From contig CM034128.1 in NCBI GenBank assembly GCA_019914995.1, forward strand, positions 5,458,501-5,522,500: a stretch of 64,000 bases of DNA, read 5' to 3'. The DNA is from Acanthochlamys bracteata. Lineage: Eukaryota; Streptophyta; Magnoliopsida; Pandanales; Velloziaceae. The notes under the pieces were generated by a model. The model did not search any database. It saw only the letters and a list, made by a program, of their open reading frames with translations, and was not told the DNA's origin. Below, one piece after another: positions 33,601-45,933 of this stretch. Position 1 is the first letter of the stretch, and the number at the start of each line of letters is the position of its first letter. Position numbers and translations under genes: made by a program.

Positions 33601-36600
33601 TTGTCCTTACACAACAAAACAATTTTCGTCAAAGCAGAAAAAGGGAATTATTATCATGTTATCTAACTGGGAGGAGATTTATAGATACTTAGGACATTAA
33701 AGAATGTTTTCAAATGAAAAGTGGTTGTGGGTGGTGATCAAAGATGAACTGATATGAGAAGTATATAAATGTTGACCATTGTCTTCTTGAACTTTGTTTG
33801 AGCAAACTTAGATGGCCTAAAGAGGCTATCAAGATTGTAAGTAATATGATGAGTTGCATTAATGGAAGTGCCAAACAGTAGTATCCAAAAAAAAAAAAAA
33901 AAACAATGAGCACCTTACCTTGCAGCAAACTGTTGAGGTGAACAATGATTGTGATAAGCATAATCCATGGAATGGTCAAAATCAGTTGCCAAGTGTGCCG
34001 GTTTATTACATATTTTAACAGGTGGATCAACTTGGAACTGTGATATGCCTCTAACGTTTTCAGCTCTAAGGTTATCATGTAATTGACCACGTCCATGTCC
34101 ATGACTTTTTATGACCGTTCTTATGCATGAAAATTCACATATCACACTTTATTGTTGGCCATATTACCGATTTACGTTCTCATGGTTGTGAAAGTAATCA
34201 CGATAGTGATTGATAACAACACCTTTGTTGAACTGAAAGCAGTTGTGTGATGTTATATGGTGCATCAGAATGTAGAATTATCTCTTCACATAGAAATTGA
34301 GTATGAAAATCTTCAATAAGGAAAGGGAGAGATTTAGGCTAGCTATATATTATGGATGCAATATGATTATACTCATAAGACAATCCACCTTAGATGTAAT
34401 GTGAATACCACATCATTGACGACATTGCCACAAGCCGCAAGCTTATGACGAAAAGTTTTTTTCTGCTGGATATAGTCTTCATAGGTAGGCTATCTTTCCT
34501 TAGACATTGAGAAACTTTGGGTCTTAGGTTGATGAATATATGCAGGCAAACTGATGCATAATGCCTCGCCAAGCTTTTCCGAGCTTGCTTTGAAGTGGAA
34601 ATACAATTGATAAGCAGAAAGTGTGATTCGGATAGATATGCTTCCATTTAAATGATCGCGCTTGTACCACTCTACGTATCAATTGTTTGATAGTTTCGAG
34701 CTAGAGATAGTAGTAATAGATTTTGGTGGAGAAGTATGCTCTCATCAATCACCAATGAGTTCATGATCTCTTAGTATCGGCAGATTCTAAGATCTCCAAA
34801 GAAAATAATACTGCTATCAAGCTTAATGGAATTAAATTTGCAATCTTAGAGATAACCAAGGTAAGTACACTCTGATTAGAGCAAGCTGAATCTTTGGGAG
34901 GAAATCGAAGTAGCATAAGGCTATGGCAATCTCTTGGCTCATTGAGTGAGCCTTTGCCTCGTATATGTATATGTTCTTAAACAACTTTCCATCAAGTGGA
35001 ATTCTTACTTCAATGAGATGTACAATGTAAGCATAAATAAAAAATTCCAACGGAGTTTCAGTTAGCTGCACATTCTTCTAGAATTTCTGAATCAATATTA
35101 TCACCACTTGATTCTCTTGATGTTTCTGTAGATAATTTTGTTGAATTAGACTTATCTAAGAGAAATTCAAAAGATGCAACTACATTTGATGCGTCTCTTA
35201 CTGCTACTTTTGTAAGTTATTCCTCATACTAGTCATATGTGTAGTGTGTAAAAAATGTGGATGCCGTCTTCTAAGTTCCTCATCCTATTCACTTCAATCA
35301 ATTTTTTAGACTTAGAAAATTGTGATGGTGCTCGAATAGTGCTTCTTCTAGGGGAATTATGAATGTGTTTCTTACATTGCAAAAGTTTGTCATAAATATG
35401 CATGCAAAAGTATTTAAATTGTGTAAAATATGTCTATATATGAATTTGTAAATAACATTCTTATGAAGCCTGTTGCTGTGATATTGTTTTATCATGTATT
35501 TTGGTCTGCGGTTCTTGTTTTCATAAGGCAATCTATTTCAAGATGTTATTGATAGGTTTCGGATGAAGGAGATGTACTTTACGTTTTCACCAAAGATTAT
35601 CGCTCAAGGCTTACGGCCAGATCATTTAGGATGAAGATTGAGCCTTTTCTTCGAAAGGCAAAGGTATTATCCGTCTTGTTACATAGTTGATAGCAAGTTC
35701 AAAGTTTGATTAAGTTTACAAGAGTCATCTACTTAACATGTGATGGGAGTGATACCTTTCTGTGCAGGGAGCAGTTGAGTACTTGATCAGGGTTTCCTTC
35801 GGGACAGCATTAATTGCTTCAATTGTTCTTGTTTACACAACAATAATAGCACTTATATCAAGTAGGAGGTATGCATCAGATACCTTTGCACTGTACAACT
35901 CATTAAAGCCATCATGTTGTTGATAGGAAGTTTTTGCTTCCATATTTTTACATTGGGTCCAACTTGTCTACTAAAAGAGAAGTTTCAAACTCGTAATCTC
36001 TTCTGTTTCCAGTGACGAAGATAACCGTGGAAGACGTGGAGGAAGATCATTTGATTCTGGTTTCACCTTTTACTTTAGCCCAACTGATTTATTTTGGTAT
36101 GTTTTCTTAGTTGTTACCAAGTGATGCATCACTTTTTGGTTTTGTTAAACCTATTGCATGGATATACCTCTACTTTTGTTATCACAATGCGCCACCATGA
36201 AATTTGTGCTACAATGCTTGTGTGCTTATACATTTTTGTCTTGATGAAGGATGGTCAGATTGAAGAAGTTGTTTCTATTCTCTTGTATAGTTAATTGTGA
36301 AATGTATGTAATAAATATACGACTTGTTGGATTGAGAGTTTTAGTTCTGTTTATTTGTGAATGCTTCATGCCGTCAAAACTGTTTGTTCCTAAATGTTCC
36401 TCCAAATATGTGTTTTGTTCACAAGCAAGGAACTTAAAAAATGTGATAGTCTATGTTGCGCATTAAGGATATGTTTTAAGTTACTCCTTTTGCAGGTACT
36501 GGGATCCATACTACTACAGGAAGCGGCAGAGAAGAAACAATGAGATGAATTTTGTTGAATCTGTAATATAAAGGGTTGATTTGATTGATTTGAGAACGCC

Positions 36601-39600
36601 AACCTTTTGTTTGACAAAATAGCATGTTGATATCTTTCTTCTCTTGTAGGTTTTCTCATTTGTTTTTGGTGATGGTGATCCGAACCAAGGGCTTGAAGAA
36701 GAGAGATGGAAGCTGGTGTGTACTTACAATGTACTTTATTTTATATTCTTAGATGGTATTTTTATGACTTCAAACATGTACCGTTGGTATAAGGAGAGCT
36801 TAATCTACTCTGATTAGGAGAAAGGAATGTTTGAGGAATATGTTCTTAGGCATGCTGCTCTCATAAGCTATAGCTGAGTTAGCGCTTGTATCTCCTAAGT
36901 GATGTGCTTCACAAGTTGGGCTGAGCTAAGCAGACAAAAATTTCATCATGTTTGGTGAAATGAATGCATGTTGATTAAAAGTTTATTGCAGCAAATTGTA
37001 ATATATGCAGTTCTTTCTTGGGGGAAGGTTGTTTATTAGTCAATATTCCTCTTTAAGGTTATGTTTTTTTATGAAGTATTTATGTTTTGTTATTTGAAAT
37101 TTGTTTTAATTTGCTTTTGTGTATTTATATTCAGCACTTAGCTATGCGATTACTACTCATCTTCCTTTTACTATTGTATACCTTATGCAGATTGGGCAGT
37201 ACATATCTTCAAATGGTGGTGTCGTTGCTGCTGAAGAGCTTGCTCCGTATCTTGATGTCACAGCTTCTAAGGAGACATATGTATGCTCTCTCTCTCATAT
37301 TTTGCGCCCTTCAATTTTATCCAACTACTCTTTAATAATTTATAGGCTTGCTCAAAGAATTTTGATAGAGCTGATTGCAGTTTAAGCTGCGCTAAATTTG
37401 TTTGTATATTGACAGGATGATGAATCTTATATTTTGCCCGTTTTATTGCGTTTTGATGGTCATCCAGAAGTCGATGATGAGGTGGGTGCACTGAGTCGAT
37501 GTCATAAGATCCCCCTGCTTTCTTTGAATTGATTTTCACTTAGTTCTTTGGTTATCTATATGTGTTATTTCTATCTAAAAGAAACAGCTACTGTGCTGCA
37601 TTCATAACTTACACAGTAAATGTTTAGATTTAAATATTTCACTGTTCATGTTCTGAGTGTAGAAAATTCTGGAATAGTCCCTAGCAAATTTATTGAAGCC
37701 TGTTTCTGTTTTCAACACTAATCTCTCTTGAAACTGATAAATAATTCTGTCTAATGAATTTTAGGCATGCTTTCTTTGAAATTGTTATGTGACATCACTT
37801 GCTGTTGCCCTTACATTTAAACTGGTATGCCGGTTCAAATTTGCAGGGGAACATTCTTTATCGCTTTCCATCTCTCCAGCGGACTGCTTCGTCTCAGAGA
37901 GGGGGTAGAAAAGAGTATGTCGGGAAGAAGTGGGCTCAATGGGTTGATGGGGTTGAGAAATATCTTGAAGAGAAAATGTGGTCATTTAGGTAGGTTTATT
38001 TTGTTTGCTCTTCTTAATGTGTGTGTGTGTGCGCACGTGCTCGTGCGCATGTGTGTGTGTGTGTGATTGATTCTTGCAGCATAGCACATAACAATCTTGA
38101 GTGTGAGGCACCCTATGAAGCATGAAAACAGATATGTGGATGCTATACGATACAAATGTACGGATATGCTAACAATGCAATGTCCAGAATTATTAGGACA
38201 CGACATGGTTAGGACATGGCTATATGGTTATGTATGTACACATTCACGAAAGAGTATATGCCAAAGACAACGAAAATAGAGTAAAAGATAGATTGCACAT
38301 CTAAATATTGCAATGGAATTGTAGGAACTAGAGTTGCCCCGTTGACAAGTAAAGGATATGGATTTAGCAAAATATTTTACCTAATGTTTCTATGTATTTT
38401 AGATATCCTAGCTAAATGAATACCCATCATTTTCTTCAGTATTAAGTGTGAAACTATATTTCAGGTGTTTTGAATAATCTAAAAATGTTATTTGAAAGTG
38501 TTGTTGAAGTGTCCCATGTTGGACAAGGAGACAATATATGTAAGGAGTGCCGATGAAGTGTTCTAAACAATACGTATCTAGGCACAGGCTAGAAGTGTCT
38601 GTACTTCATAGGAGAAACCTATATGGAGATTTTAGTTTGCTTCTGTTCTTTATGCTTTTTTCTTGTCTTTTTTGTTACTTTTATTTAAGTATTAAAGAAT
38701 CGTATTGATAGTCTTGCTTTGGGATTTAATCACCAAGATTGCATTGCAGCAAAGCAGGAGGATCTGAAAAGGCATTGGTCGTAGGTCTTGGAGCTCTTAA
38801 TCTGTTTGGAATTATCATTCTAGGGGGCATGTTAAGGTACAAATCCTTAACATCCGTATATATAAGTAGTGTGATTTCTTATTGTCTTTCTGAGATTGAC
38901 ATCTAAATGCAACTTGCAGAAGTACTTCTGTTTCACCAAGGGGCTTCATCTCATTTGTTGCTGAAATATTTCCTCTTCTTCAGGTTATGTGATACTTCAA
39001 TACTTAGTCTGACCTTTTGGTTTATCGTACGTAGTGCGTGAACCATTTACTCCACAGTTATCAGCTGTTTTATTGAAGACTCGATACCTTAGTATGATCT
39101 GTACAAGTCTCTCTCTGATAGTTCAATAAGCTCTCTGACATCACACACTGTCTTCACAGGTTTATGCTGCATCCTTTTTTGCAATTCCATTGTTCCGATG
39201 GTTCTTCCTAAGTAGAAAGAATGTAGATATCAAAAGACGGAATGATGCCAGAAGACAACGTGCTCGTGCACTTGAGCTCCCTGATCCTTCTCTAAGGAAA
39301 AAGGTATCGACAAATGCGAATGCAGAAAATCCATTTTTTTTCTGACTCTGCTATATCTTGCGAGTACTACTGGTCCTGTTGTTTATATTCTTACCAAACA
39401 GTAGGTCTGGTCCTGTTGTTTATATTCTTACCAAACAGTAGGTCCATTCATGTTCTTCTAGATCTGGTTAGCACGCAATTTATTCTCACTTTTTCAGCTA
39501 TTCAGTGCCCGAGATATGGCGCGCAAAACTGTAATTGGGTCCGACAGGATTGTTTACACTACAGATAGAGATGTTGTGGACCAAGACTATGAAGCCAGAG

Positions 39601-39641
39601 AATGGGATAGAAGGTTCAGAGAATTGGAGATGACCGACTGA
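30603..39641 (+). CDS. Chloroplast membrane protein, At5g03900-like
   Basis: Thirteen exons join in phase to 521 aa: 30603-31004, 35556-35663, 35768-35868, 36013-36096, 36496-36562, 36650-36715, 37191-37280, 37416-37481, 37847-37989, 38750-38836, 38920-38983, 39160-39303, 39498-39641. All introns are GT-AG. The Ser/Arg/Pro-rich leader (about 60 residues) is a typical plastid transit peptide. Hydrophobic segments occur at IRVSFGTALIASIVLVYTTI (exon 3), ALVVGLGALNLFGIIILGGM (exon 10) and VYAASFFAIPLFRW (exons 11-12). Conserved stretches include VFSFVFGDGDPNQG, SYILPVLLRFDG and LYRFPSLQRTA. Arabidopsis At5g03900 has been labelled iron-sulphur cluster biosynthesis-like, but its function is not established and I see no Cys cluster. 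Intron 1 (4.55 kb) holds a Copia element. Confidence 0.93.
31360..35145 (-). mobile_element. Decayed Ty1/Copia retrotransposon in intron 1
   Basis: It lies antisense to the host gene. Direct repeats that look like LTRs lie at about 31370-31575 and 34945-35140 (shared words AAACAACTTT, GATGTTTCTGTAGAT). Between them, on the minus strand, come a Gag-like region (AACGNVVNDVV near 34430), a degenerate zinc knuckle segment (KICNKPAHLA..MDYAYHN near 33930-34000), and a reverse-transcriptase fragment (YGLQQIPQACYSKLTT near 32610-32640) with stops. The order matches a Copia element read leftward. A degenerate primer-binding-like site lies near 34661. It is inactive: frames are broken throughout and the internal region is shorter than in intact elements. 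It may slow or regulate splicing of intron 1, which is inference. Confidence 0.75.
38017..38065. repeat. Alternating purine-pyrimidine tract in intron 9
   Basis: About 49 bp of nearly perfect alternation: (GT)n, then GCGCACGTGC TCGTGCGC, then (GT)n. The centre is an imperfect inverted repeat of GCGCACG. This composition favours Z-DNA or slipped structures. Confidence 0.8.
39371..39444 (+). repeat. Perfect 37-bp tandem duplication in intron 12
   Basis: Two identical 37-bp units, each starting TGGTCCTGTTG and ending CAGTAGGTC, lie at 39371-39407 and 39408-39444. Because the copies are identical the duplication is recent. Each copy carries a CAG that could mimic a splice acceptor. Confidence 0.9.
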
Positions 39642-40767
39642 GAATGCAATAGTGTGAGCAGCAACGTTTCTTCTCTTCACACGTGCGCACTAGTTTACAG
39701 TTATACAAAATGACTGCAGAAGCCTTCAGTGATTATACAAGCCTGCACAGCTCAGTTGTCATGTTCGTGAATCCATTGACCAGATACTCGAAAGAAAGAC
39801 AAATGTTTCTGATTTGGTGACAGGGAAGAATTTGCCTAATTCAGTCAACTTGAGGGTGTGAATAGGTATTATTTTTTACTGAACATACAAGATGTAAAAA
39901 GCTAGGTAATTACTCAACTGTAACAGCTTTTTAGGAATTTATTTTATTTTCCCTGCATCATTTATTCCAAGAAAATATTTAAGGTTTCTGGCTCTTATGA
40001 CCAGAGGGTAGCTAATTTGTATTATCTTGTACGTTGTAAGAGTAAATGTTTCCCACTAAAAGAAGCCAGGAGCTCGAAGTCCATACATCTGTTGCGACTT
40101 CGTCCCTCTCTGGACGAAAAAAGTTGTCAGAAACTTGACTCTCGATCATAAACAAGATAAATTACATCGAAGCGGTAATATTTTCGCATTGTGTTTCGTG
40201 TGCTGGTCAGTTCTCTTCCTTATGTTGGTACCTGCTATGAAGACCTAAAGCCACATTGCTGTGGTCCTGATTAATGCCATCACCTGCAACAGTCCCATTG
40301 GGCATTAACGTGAAGCACTGGTTAGGGTCAGAACCAAAACTGCCAACAAAATTTCAACAGAAGATTCGGGTATACCAACCAATTGGGTAGTTTTCTTGGA
40401 AATATTTTAATTCCCCATTCAGATCAGAAAGAAGAAAGGATAAGACAGCATAATTGGAGATCAGAAGACGTGGCTGCTGACTAGATATACATGCATCTGG
40501 CTGCCCGCATTATCTACAAGATAAATTGATAGCTTCCGACAATAAACAGAAGCGATTGCCTACCAAACCATTGTCCTGAACTTTTAAACATCGAAAGGGC
40601 TAGAAGCTTACATGAAAGAAAATCAGTAAATTAAGGAATAATAATGGTATCAGACCTCATTGCCTTGCAAAAGAGCGACTCCCCCAGCTTAGCAAATCAA
40701 CAGTAGAGTGGGCAAAAGATCTATTACTGACTTGTGTCAAGCGTTGGCTTTCAGTCCTAATTTAAGC
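39642..40767. other. Tail-to-tail intergenic region
   Basis: The 3' UTRs of two convergent genes meet here: the At5g03900-like gene from the left and the glucanase gene from the right. No other gene is seen. Confidence 0.5.
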
Positions 40768-43624
40768 CTAAATCATAGCTGCTGTTATCAGTATAAAGAC
40801 ACTCAACCGACACATCGCCTGCAACACAGAAGAGAACGTTGACATCTGTCATTTTCACAAGCAAGGATAATTTCTTGACCAGAAACAGATAGCAGTTTCA
40901 TCTCATAAATAACACAGAAGAGAACTAATACCACATCAATACAAGAGAAATTGTATAGTATGTCTTACCATTAATTTAGAAGTAGATGACAATGCAGGAA
41001 TGACTCCACGCATACCAACATCATAAACTGGAGTTCCGTCAGGATAAAATAGACCGTAGTTCCTTTCTGATGTGGGTCCTGGTTTCAAATCTTCATTGAA
41101 CAGAGCAAAAACATAAACTTCAATCGGTACTGATGGCTTCATGGGAGTGCCCTCGCCCCTAGCTATTCTCTGCAGTAAATTTCCATTATACATTGCAGCA
41201 TTCTGAGGGGTTGCACCTACTTCATCAGGATCCCCTTTTGATGGCCAGCCTGTCTCGGATATTCTTACATCAATGTCTGTATGACCAATAGCTCCGATGG
41301 CAGAATAGACTGCGTCTATTTGGGCGTAAAGCATGTTGTCATAATTGAGATGCGTAGTCGGATCAGTGACTCCTGCATTAGGCCTGAAAAGCACATAATC
41401 TAATGGTACAGAGTCCGGATTTGCCTTATAGGCAAAAAAGGGGTACACATTGATCAGGAATGGAGACTTGACCATGGAATGGAAGTTGAGAAGTTGTTGA
41501 ATGTAGCCACCCAGATCTGGACGGAAAGAACCAGAAGAAGGAGGATATGAGTTACCCAGTATCGCAACTGAATGCGCTGTGGAGACATTGACTTGCTTCT
41601 CCAGCCCAAGGGTAACAAGAGCTTGGTATATAGACTGCATTGCAGGAAGGAGGTTGGACATAAGTACCGTATCGTTGCCGGAGAGAACCTCATTTCCAAC
41701 AGTGATGCATGTGATTTTGGTCTGAGGTCGAAATTGTTGCACATGCTGCTGGATCCATGCTAAGGCTTTCGTTGAGTCTGTCATGTTTCCCACATGCTCA
41801 TTGCCAATTCCAATAATGAACTCAACATTAGAAGAAAGGAAAGCCCTCAAGACGTTGGGATCAGCATCATATAGCTTTACTTTGCTAATGTTGAGGGATC
41901 TGAGAAGATAGGCAACTTGTGTTGGCATGGGCAGATTGTTAGCAATCTGTCCATAATTGATACCAACCCGGAGGGCAAGGAGTTGAACGACTTGCCCTGT
42001 CGAAAAAATAGTAACACAATTGCCATTAAAACTTAGAAATCTCCACTAGCTACTCAGCAAGTTTTCATCAAGAATGATACATATCTCTAGCAAAAACAAG
42101 TTAACAGCCGCATATTTTGCATCTAAAGTCATGGGCATCTTAAGACTATCTGAAGTACTTGAAAATTCTTGATTCAAGAAAAAGTGATGACATGTACAAG
42201 GAATCTGTTAACAAAATTAAGCGTATTTGCATTCCAAACAGAAGAACGACAGCCATATTATATTCACTTCCACATGCTAGTTGTGCCTTCTAGGAATTTT
42301 AAAATAAGATGTCTTCTAAGTTTTGTTGCATTAAGATATGCATCAGATGGGCACGGTGAGAGTGTGGCCATCTGAGAGCCCTTCATTCATTGAGCTCACA
42401 AAATATAATGAGGTTAGATTTAGTCAGCATGAGTTACCGAAAATGCCTGAATCAGGACGGTGGTTTTGCTTGAATCGTTAGAATGGACAATAAGTTCATT
42501 ACGAAAGTTAAAAATTAATAATACTATATGCAAAATCGAGGACATAGATTAAACTATGGATACAGATTCCGCGATCATTACCTTCAAAGATCATAGCATA
42601 TAGAAAGTGTAGGCCAGCATCAAATTTCCAATCTGACTAGATGTAGTAACTTTCAATACAGGTGTAAACATTCAATCAGTAGAAACAAATCGTAAAGGAG
42701 GAAATTTCTGAAGGAAAAATAACAATTTTCTACCAGAACAACTAGTTACGACCTTATACAGATCCTAGACCAAACAAAAAGGACAAAAGCTTTAGTGCCA
42801 AGGCATCATAATGTTATCGAACTTTCCAGCTGTTTCACTTCCTAGATTAGATAGATTTAAAGGTGGAAAAGTGTAGTTATGCCAACATAGAAACTTGAAT
42901 TGATTGGAACGATACTAAAGAAAATACTGAATGTTGAGAATAAGAGACCTCTCTGCATTCATTTCTTCCCAACACCCAGCTACCGTTCGCTATCCACGCA
43001 AAACAGGGAGAACATAAAAGAAAAAGACTACAGATGGTTCAGCTTGCAATTGATTGATATGATTCCAAACTCTGACTTGGGGAAAAATCATCTTAGAAAG
43101 AGATGCTTTTAGCAACTAGTAGAAACAGCAAAGCTCTAATTCAGTAACTGTGGATTCAGAACAAGGAGGAGATGGCAAGGCCCCAACTCAGCTGCAAGGA
43201 TTTTCTGCTACTTCAAATCAAACTGATGAGAAACTTCTCTTAAGAAAGACAAAAACTTGGAAATAAATTGATATATATCTCCATCAGTTCCTCCAAATGA
43301 ACGCCAATCAAAACGAATGCAAAAGAGAAGAGAACAGAAAAACAACTCTGCTATCCCAACAAAAAACAGAACTAGCTCCATTAATTGCCGAACACAGAAG
43401 CTTCAACAAAACTTCAAATCGACAAAAGACTTCACAAACACAAGCAAACCAACTTCAACAACTACAATCTCGTCTTCAACTTCAATAAAATCAAACAAAC
43501 TCCACCAATTCTAGATAGAGCGCGTGCGACTGAGATGTTCTAGAGAGAGAGAACCGAAACCTGATAGAAGAATGAGAGAGATAGCAAGCCAACGAAAGAG
43601 CAGGAGCCGTTTCGCCTCCGCCAT
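40768..43624 (-). CDS. GH17 beta-1,3-glucanase, secreted and probably GPI-anchored
   Basis: Three exons join in phase: 43624-43561 (signal peptide), 41996-40969 (catalytic domain), 40818-40768 (tail), giving 380 aa. Exon 1 reads MAEAKRLLLFRWLAISLILL, a classic signal peptide, and joins to VGINYGQIANNLP, the GH17 N-terminus. The acid/base glutamate is in GNEVLSG (E124) and the nucleophile in RISETGWPS (E269); INVYPFFAY and EVYVFALFNED are also present. Reading through the strong donor ATG|GTAAGA at 40969 would give a short unspliced tail ending at 40936. Splicing to TTGCAG|GCG at 40818 instead gives SSTSKLM then AMCRLSVFILITAAMI, a GPI-signal-like hydrophobic end. Such enzymes hydrolyse callose at the cell surface or plasmodesmata. 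The 1.56-kb intron 1 separates only the signal peptide. Confidence 0.93.
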
Positions 43625-43694
43625 TTCTGCTTCTGCTACTGCTTTTGTTTTGCCGACTTCTCCCTGCCTCTCTCTGTGGGTGTCGAACTCGCTG

Positions 43695-43702
43695 TTTATA
43701 TA
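43695..43702 (-). promoter_or_regulatory. Probable TATA box of the glucanase gene
   Basis: On the minus strand TATATAAA lies 71 bp before the ATG at 43624, implying a short 5' UTR of about 40 bp. A second TATATA lies at about 43896-43903 and could serve an alternative start. Confidence 0.6.
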
Positions 43703-44591
43703 CTCGCGGTCTGAAACTGTTTCGTTTCAGATTATGTATATTGTTTCCTACACGTACCAGTTACAATCTTTCTCTTCTACTTTTTTCTCAATTGTTTCAC
43801 CGCCACGGAACAGTCTCCATTGCTTCGCTTCTTCTACTCAACCGGGACCAGGTTAGAATATTAGAATCCCCTGACAATTTACCGCCGGAGAGAACTATAT
43901 ATAGTTGACGAGCTGCCTTGCATCTGTAACTGCTTGTTTCTGTAGCTACTGGACAACTGCACCCTTATATTTCTCTAATTAGTTCGGTTACACCAACTCT
44001 AGAATGTACCGAGCGAATGAAATAACGTCACGTGCACATATATGGCAGAAGAGCTCAACTGTCGGCTGTGAAAATGACACATTTCCTAACGGTGGACAAC
44101 GGCAACGAATCTCTGCCCACAACGTGCAGTGCGGATGCGTGAAACGTATATTAGCTGAGTGCCTATTTCAGAGTGCCTCTTTATTATCACCTCAAATTTT
44201 ATTTTTTTAAACTCATTTTTATAATATAAACAAAAATTTAAATAAAAAAATAATTTTTTAAATTGAATTTTAAAACTTAGTAATATAAAATTAAAATTAA
44301 AAATTATTTTATTAAATATTTTTAATTTTTAATTTAATTTTTTTAATTAATTTTTAAAATTCAAGTTTACTGAGTTTATCTTCTAAATTGACACGCCCAA
44401 TGTAGTTTAGTTTCGTCGAAAATAAAATATAAAAAATATAATTTTTTGAATATAAGATATTTTTTGAAGAAGTTGGGAGTAAAGTTTAAGTTTTATTTTC
44501 TGAAGTGTGTTAGGGTGAAATATATAAGTTATTCAAAATTCTATTTTAATAAAAAAATAGAATTTTGGGTATTTAAAATTTGCTACTAGTA
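43703..44591. other. Intergenic upstream of the glucanase gene
   Basis: It contains the glucanase promoter on the left and very AT-rich DNA from about 44200. No gene is seen. Confidence 0.4.
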
Positions 44592-44812
44592 GAGGTTTAG
44601 AAGTGACTATTAAAAAAACTTTTTTAAAATTTTTGAAAAATAAGTTTTATTTTTTATTAAAACAATAAAAAAGATAACAACATTTTATAATTACATTATT
44701 TTTTATATTTTAAAATAAATTTTGTTATGATTTTTATTTAGATAAAAAACATAGAATTTATTTTAAAAATTTTTTTTAAAAAAAAAAATTTAAAGCATTT
44801 CTAAACGTTCCT
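44592..44812. mobile_element. ~220-bp TIR MITE, same family as 13612-13846
   Basis: AGGTTTAGAAGTGACTA on the left mirrors AAAGCATTTCTAAACGTTCCT on the right, with an AT-rich core. Confidence 0.55.
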
Positions 44813-45319
44813 AATTCTAATTTTGCATTGGAGTTCTTTAGTGATCTGCATAGCTAGAGTTGGAGTACGATGAATTGATATGACTTTGAGAAACTCATGA
44901 ATGCCTTTCTCAATTGCAGAAGAACTGTTCCAGTTTAGAGATTATCAAATTTAACTATCCCAAACGGTCATCCTATTCTTATTAAAAGAAGATTGAAGTT
45001 TGAATCCTGTGAAATGACATAAGTTTAGAGTAGCTAGTTTGAGATAGATATAAATTGCAGAGGTACATATACTGTTTGCTGTCTTTTTTCTAGCTAAGTT
45101 AACAGATCATATTTCATCATCTGTGAAGCATGTCTAGTATCTGGTCATATACAACTTAAGCTTCCTATCTGCATGTATTTGGAGCCATATCATTTAGCTT
45201 CTACTTTGCATGGTTTCTCTTATTGTGGATTGTCCATATATGCATTCTATTGGGCCTGCACTTTCTCATTATTTGTTGGTGACAGTGTTTGAATCTTTTC
45301 TCCTTTTGATTTTTATATT

Positions 45320-45815
45320 ATGATGAACTTAGAATTTCTCTCAAAATTAATTAGTAATAAAAAAAATGAATCCAAATTTTTATAAATATTATTTCAAAAT
45401 TATTGATAAACAATGTGGGATTAAATCTTTCTTAACACCTGTCATCTATGGAGGATTTTTTTAATTGAACTGATGCGGACTATTTGTTCTACAATAAATT
45501 TCGATAAAACGGATTATTTGTTCTGAAATAAAATGAACTATTTGTTCTAAAATATAACGAACAACTGTATTTGAATGAATAATAAACTATCTGTTCTAAA
45601 ATAAAGCGTACTATAAATATACTAAATAATATAAATAACAAAGTTAGATTTAGCCTACATCTTATCAATCCGGCTCAGTCCGTTCTGATACTATATAACG
45701 AATTTAGAATATTTTTCAAAATCAATTGGCGATGAGAAGAGTGAGCTCAAATCTTTATAAATATTATTTTAAAATTATTGATAAGTAATGTGGGACGAAA
45801 ACTTTCTTAATATAT
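45320..45815. repeat. ~125-bp direct repeats flanking short tandem units
   Basis: Two related blocks, about 45320-45445 and 45695-45815, share GAATTTAGAAT-like starts, ATAAATATTATTT.AAAATTATTGATAA and AATGTGGGA. Between them the word ACTATTTGTTCTAAAATAAA occurs about four times with variation (45479-45610). The outer blocks resemble a common plant repeat ending 'GATGTGGGAC'. The unit may be a small terminal-repeat retroelement; no coding sequence is present. Confidence 0.5.
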
Positions 45816-45933
45816 ATAGAAGTTGGTAAATGACCGCAGGTAATAGACCTTGTTATGAGAATTTGGAGCTTGCAAAGTTTACCATGTTGCATGCATGATC
45901 AATTGCTCTCTACGGAACATTTGTGTTGACTTT

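Noticed and set aside
40936..41928. 330-aa glucanase starting at MPTQVAYLLR and ending at 40936
   Set aside because: It lacks the signal peptide and the VGINYGQ start. Spliced exons at 43624-43561 and 40818-40768 join in phase and explain both ends better.
43297..43514. Two overlapping Gln/Thr-rich open frames
   Set aside because: They lie in intron 1 of the glucanase gene and are low-complexity without homology.
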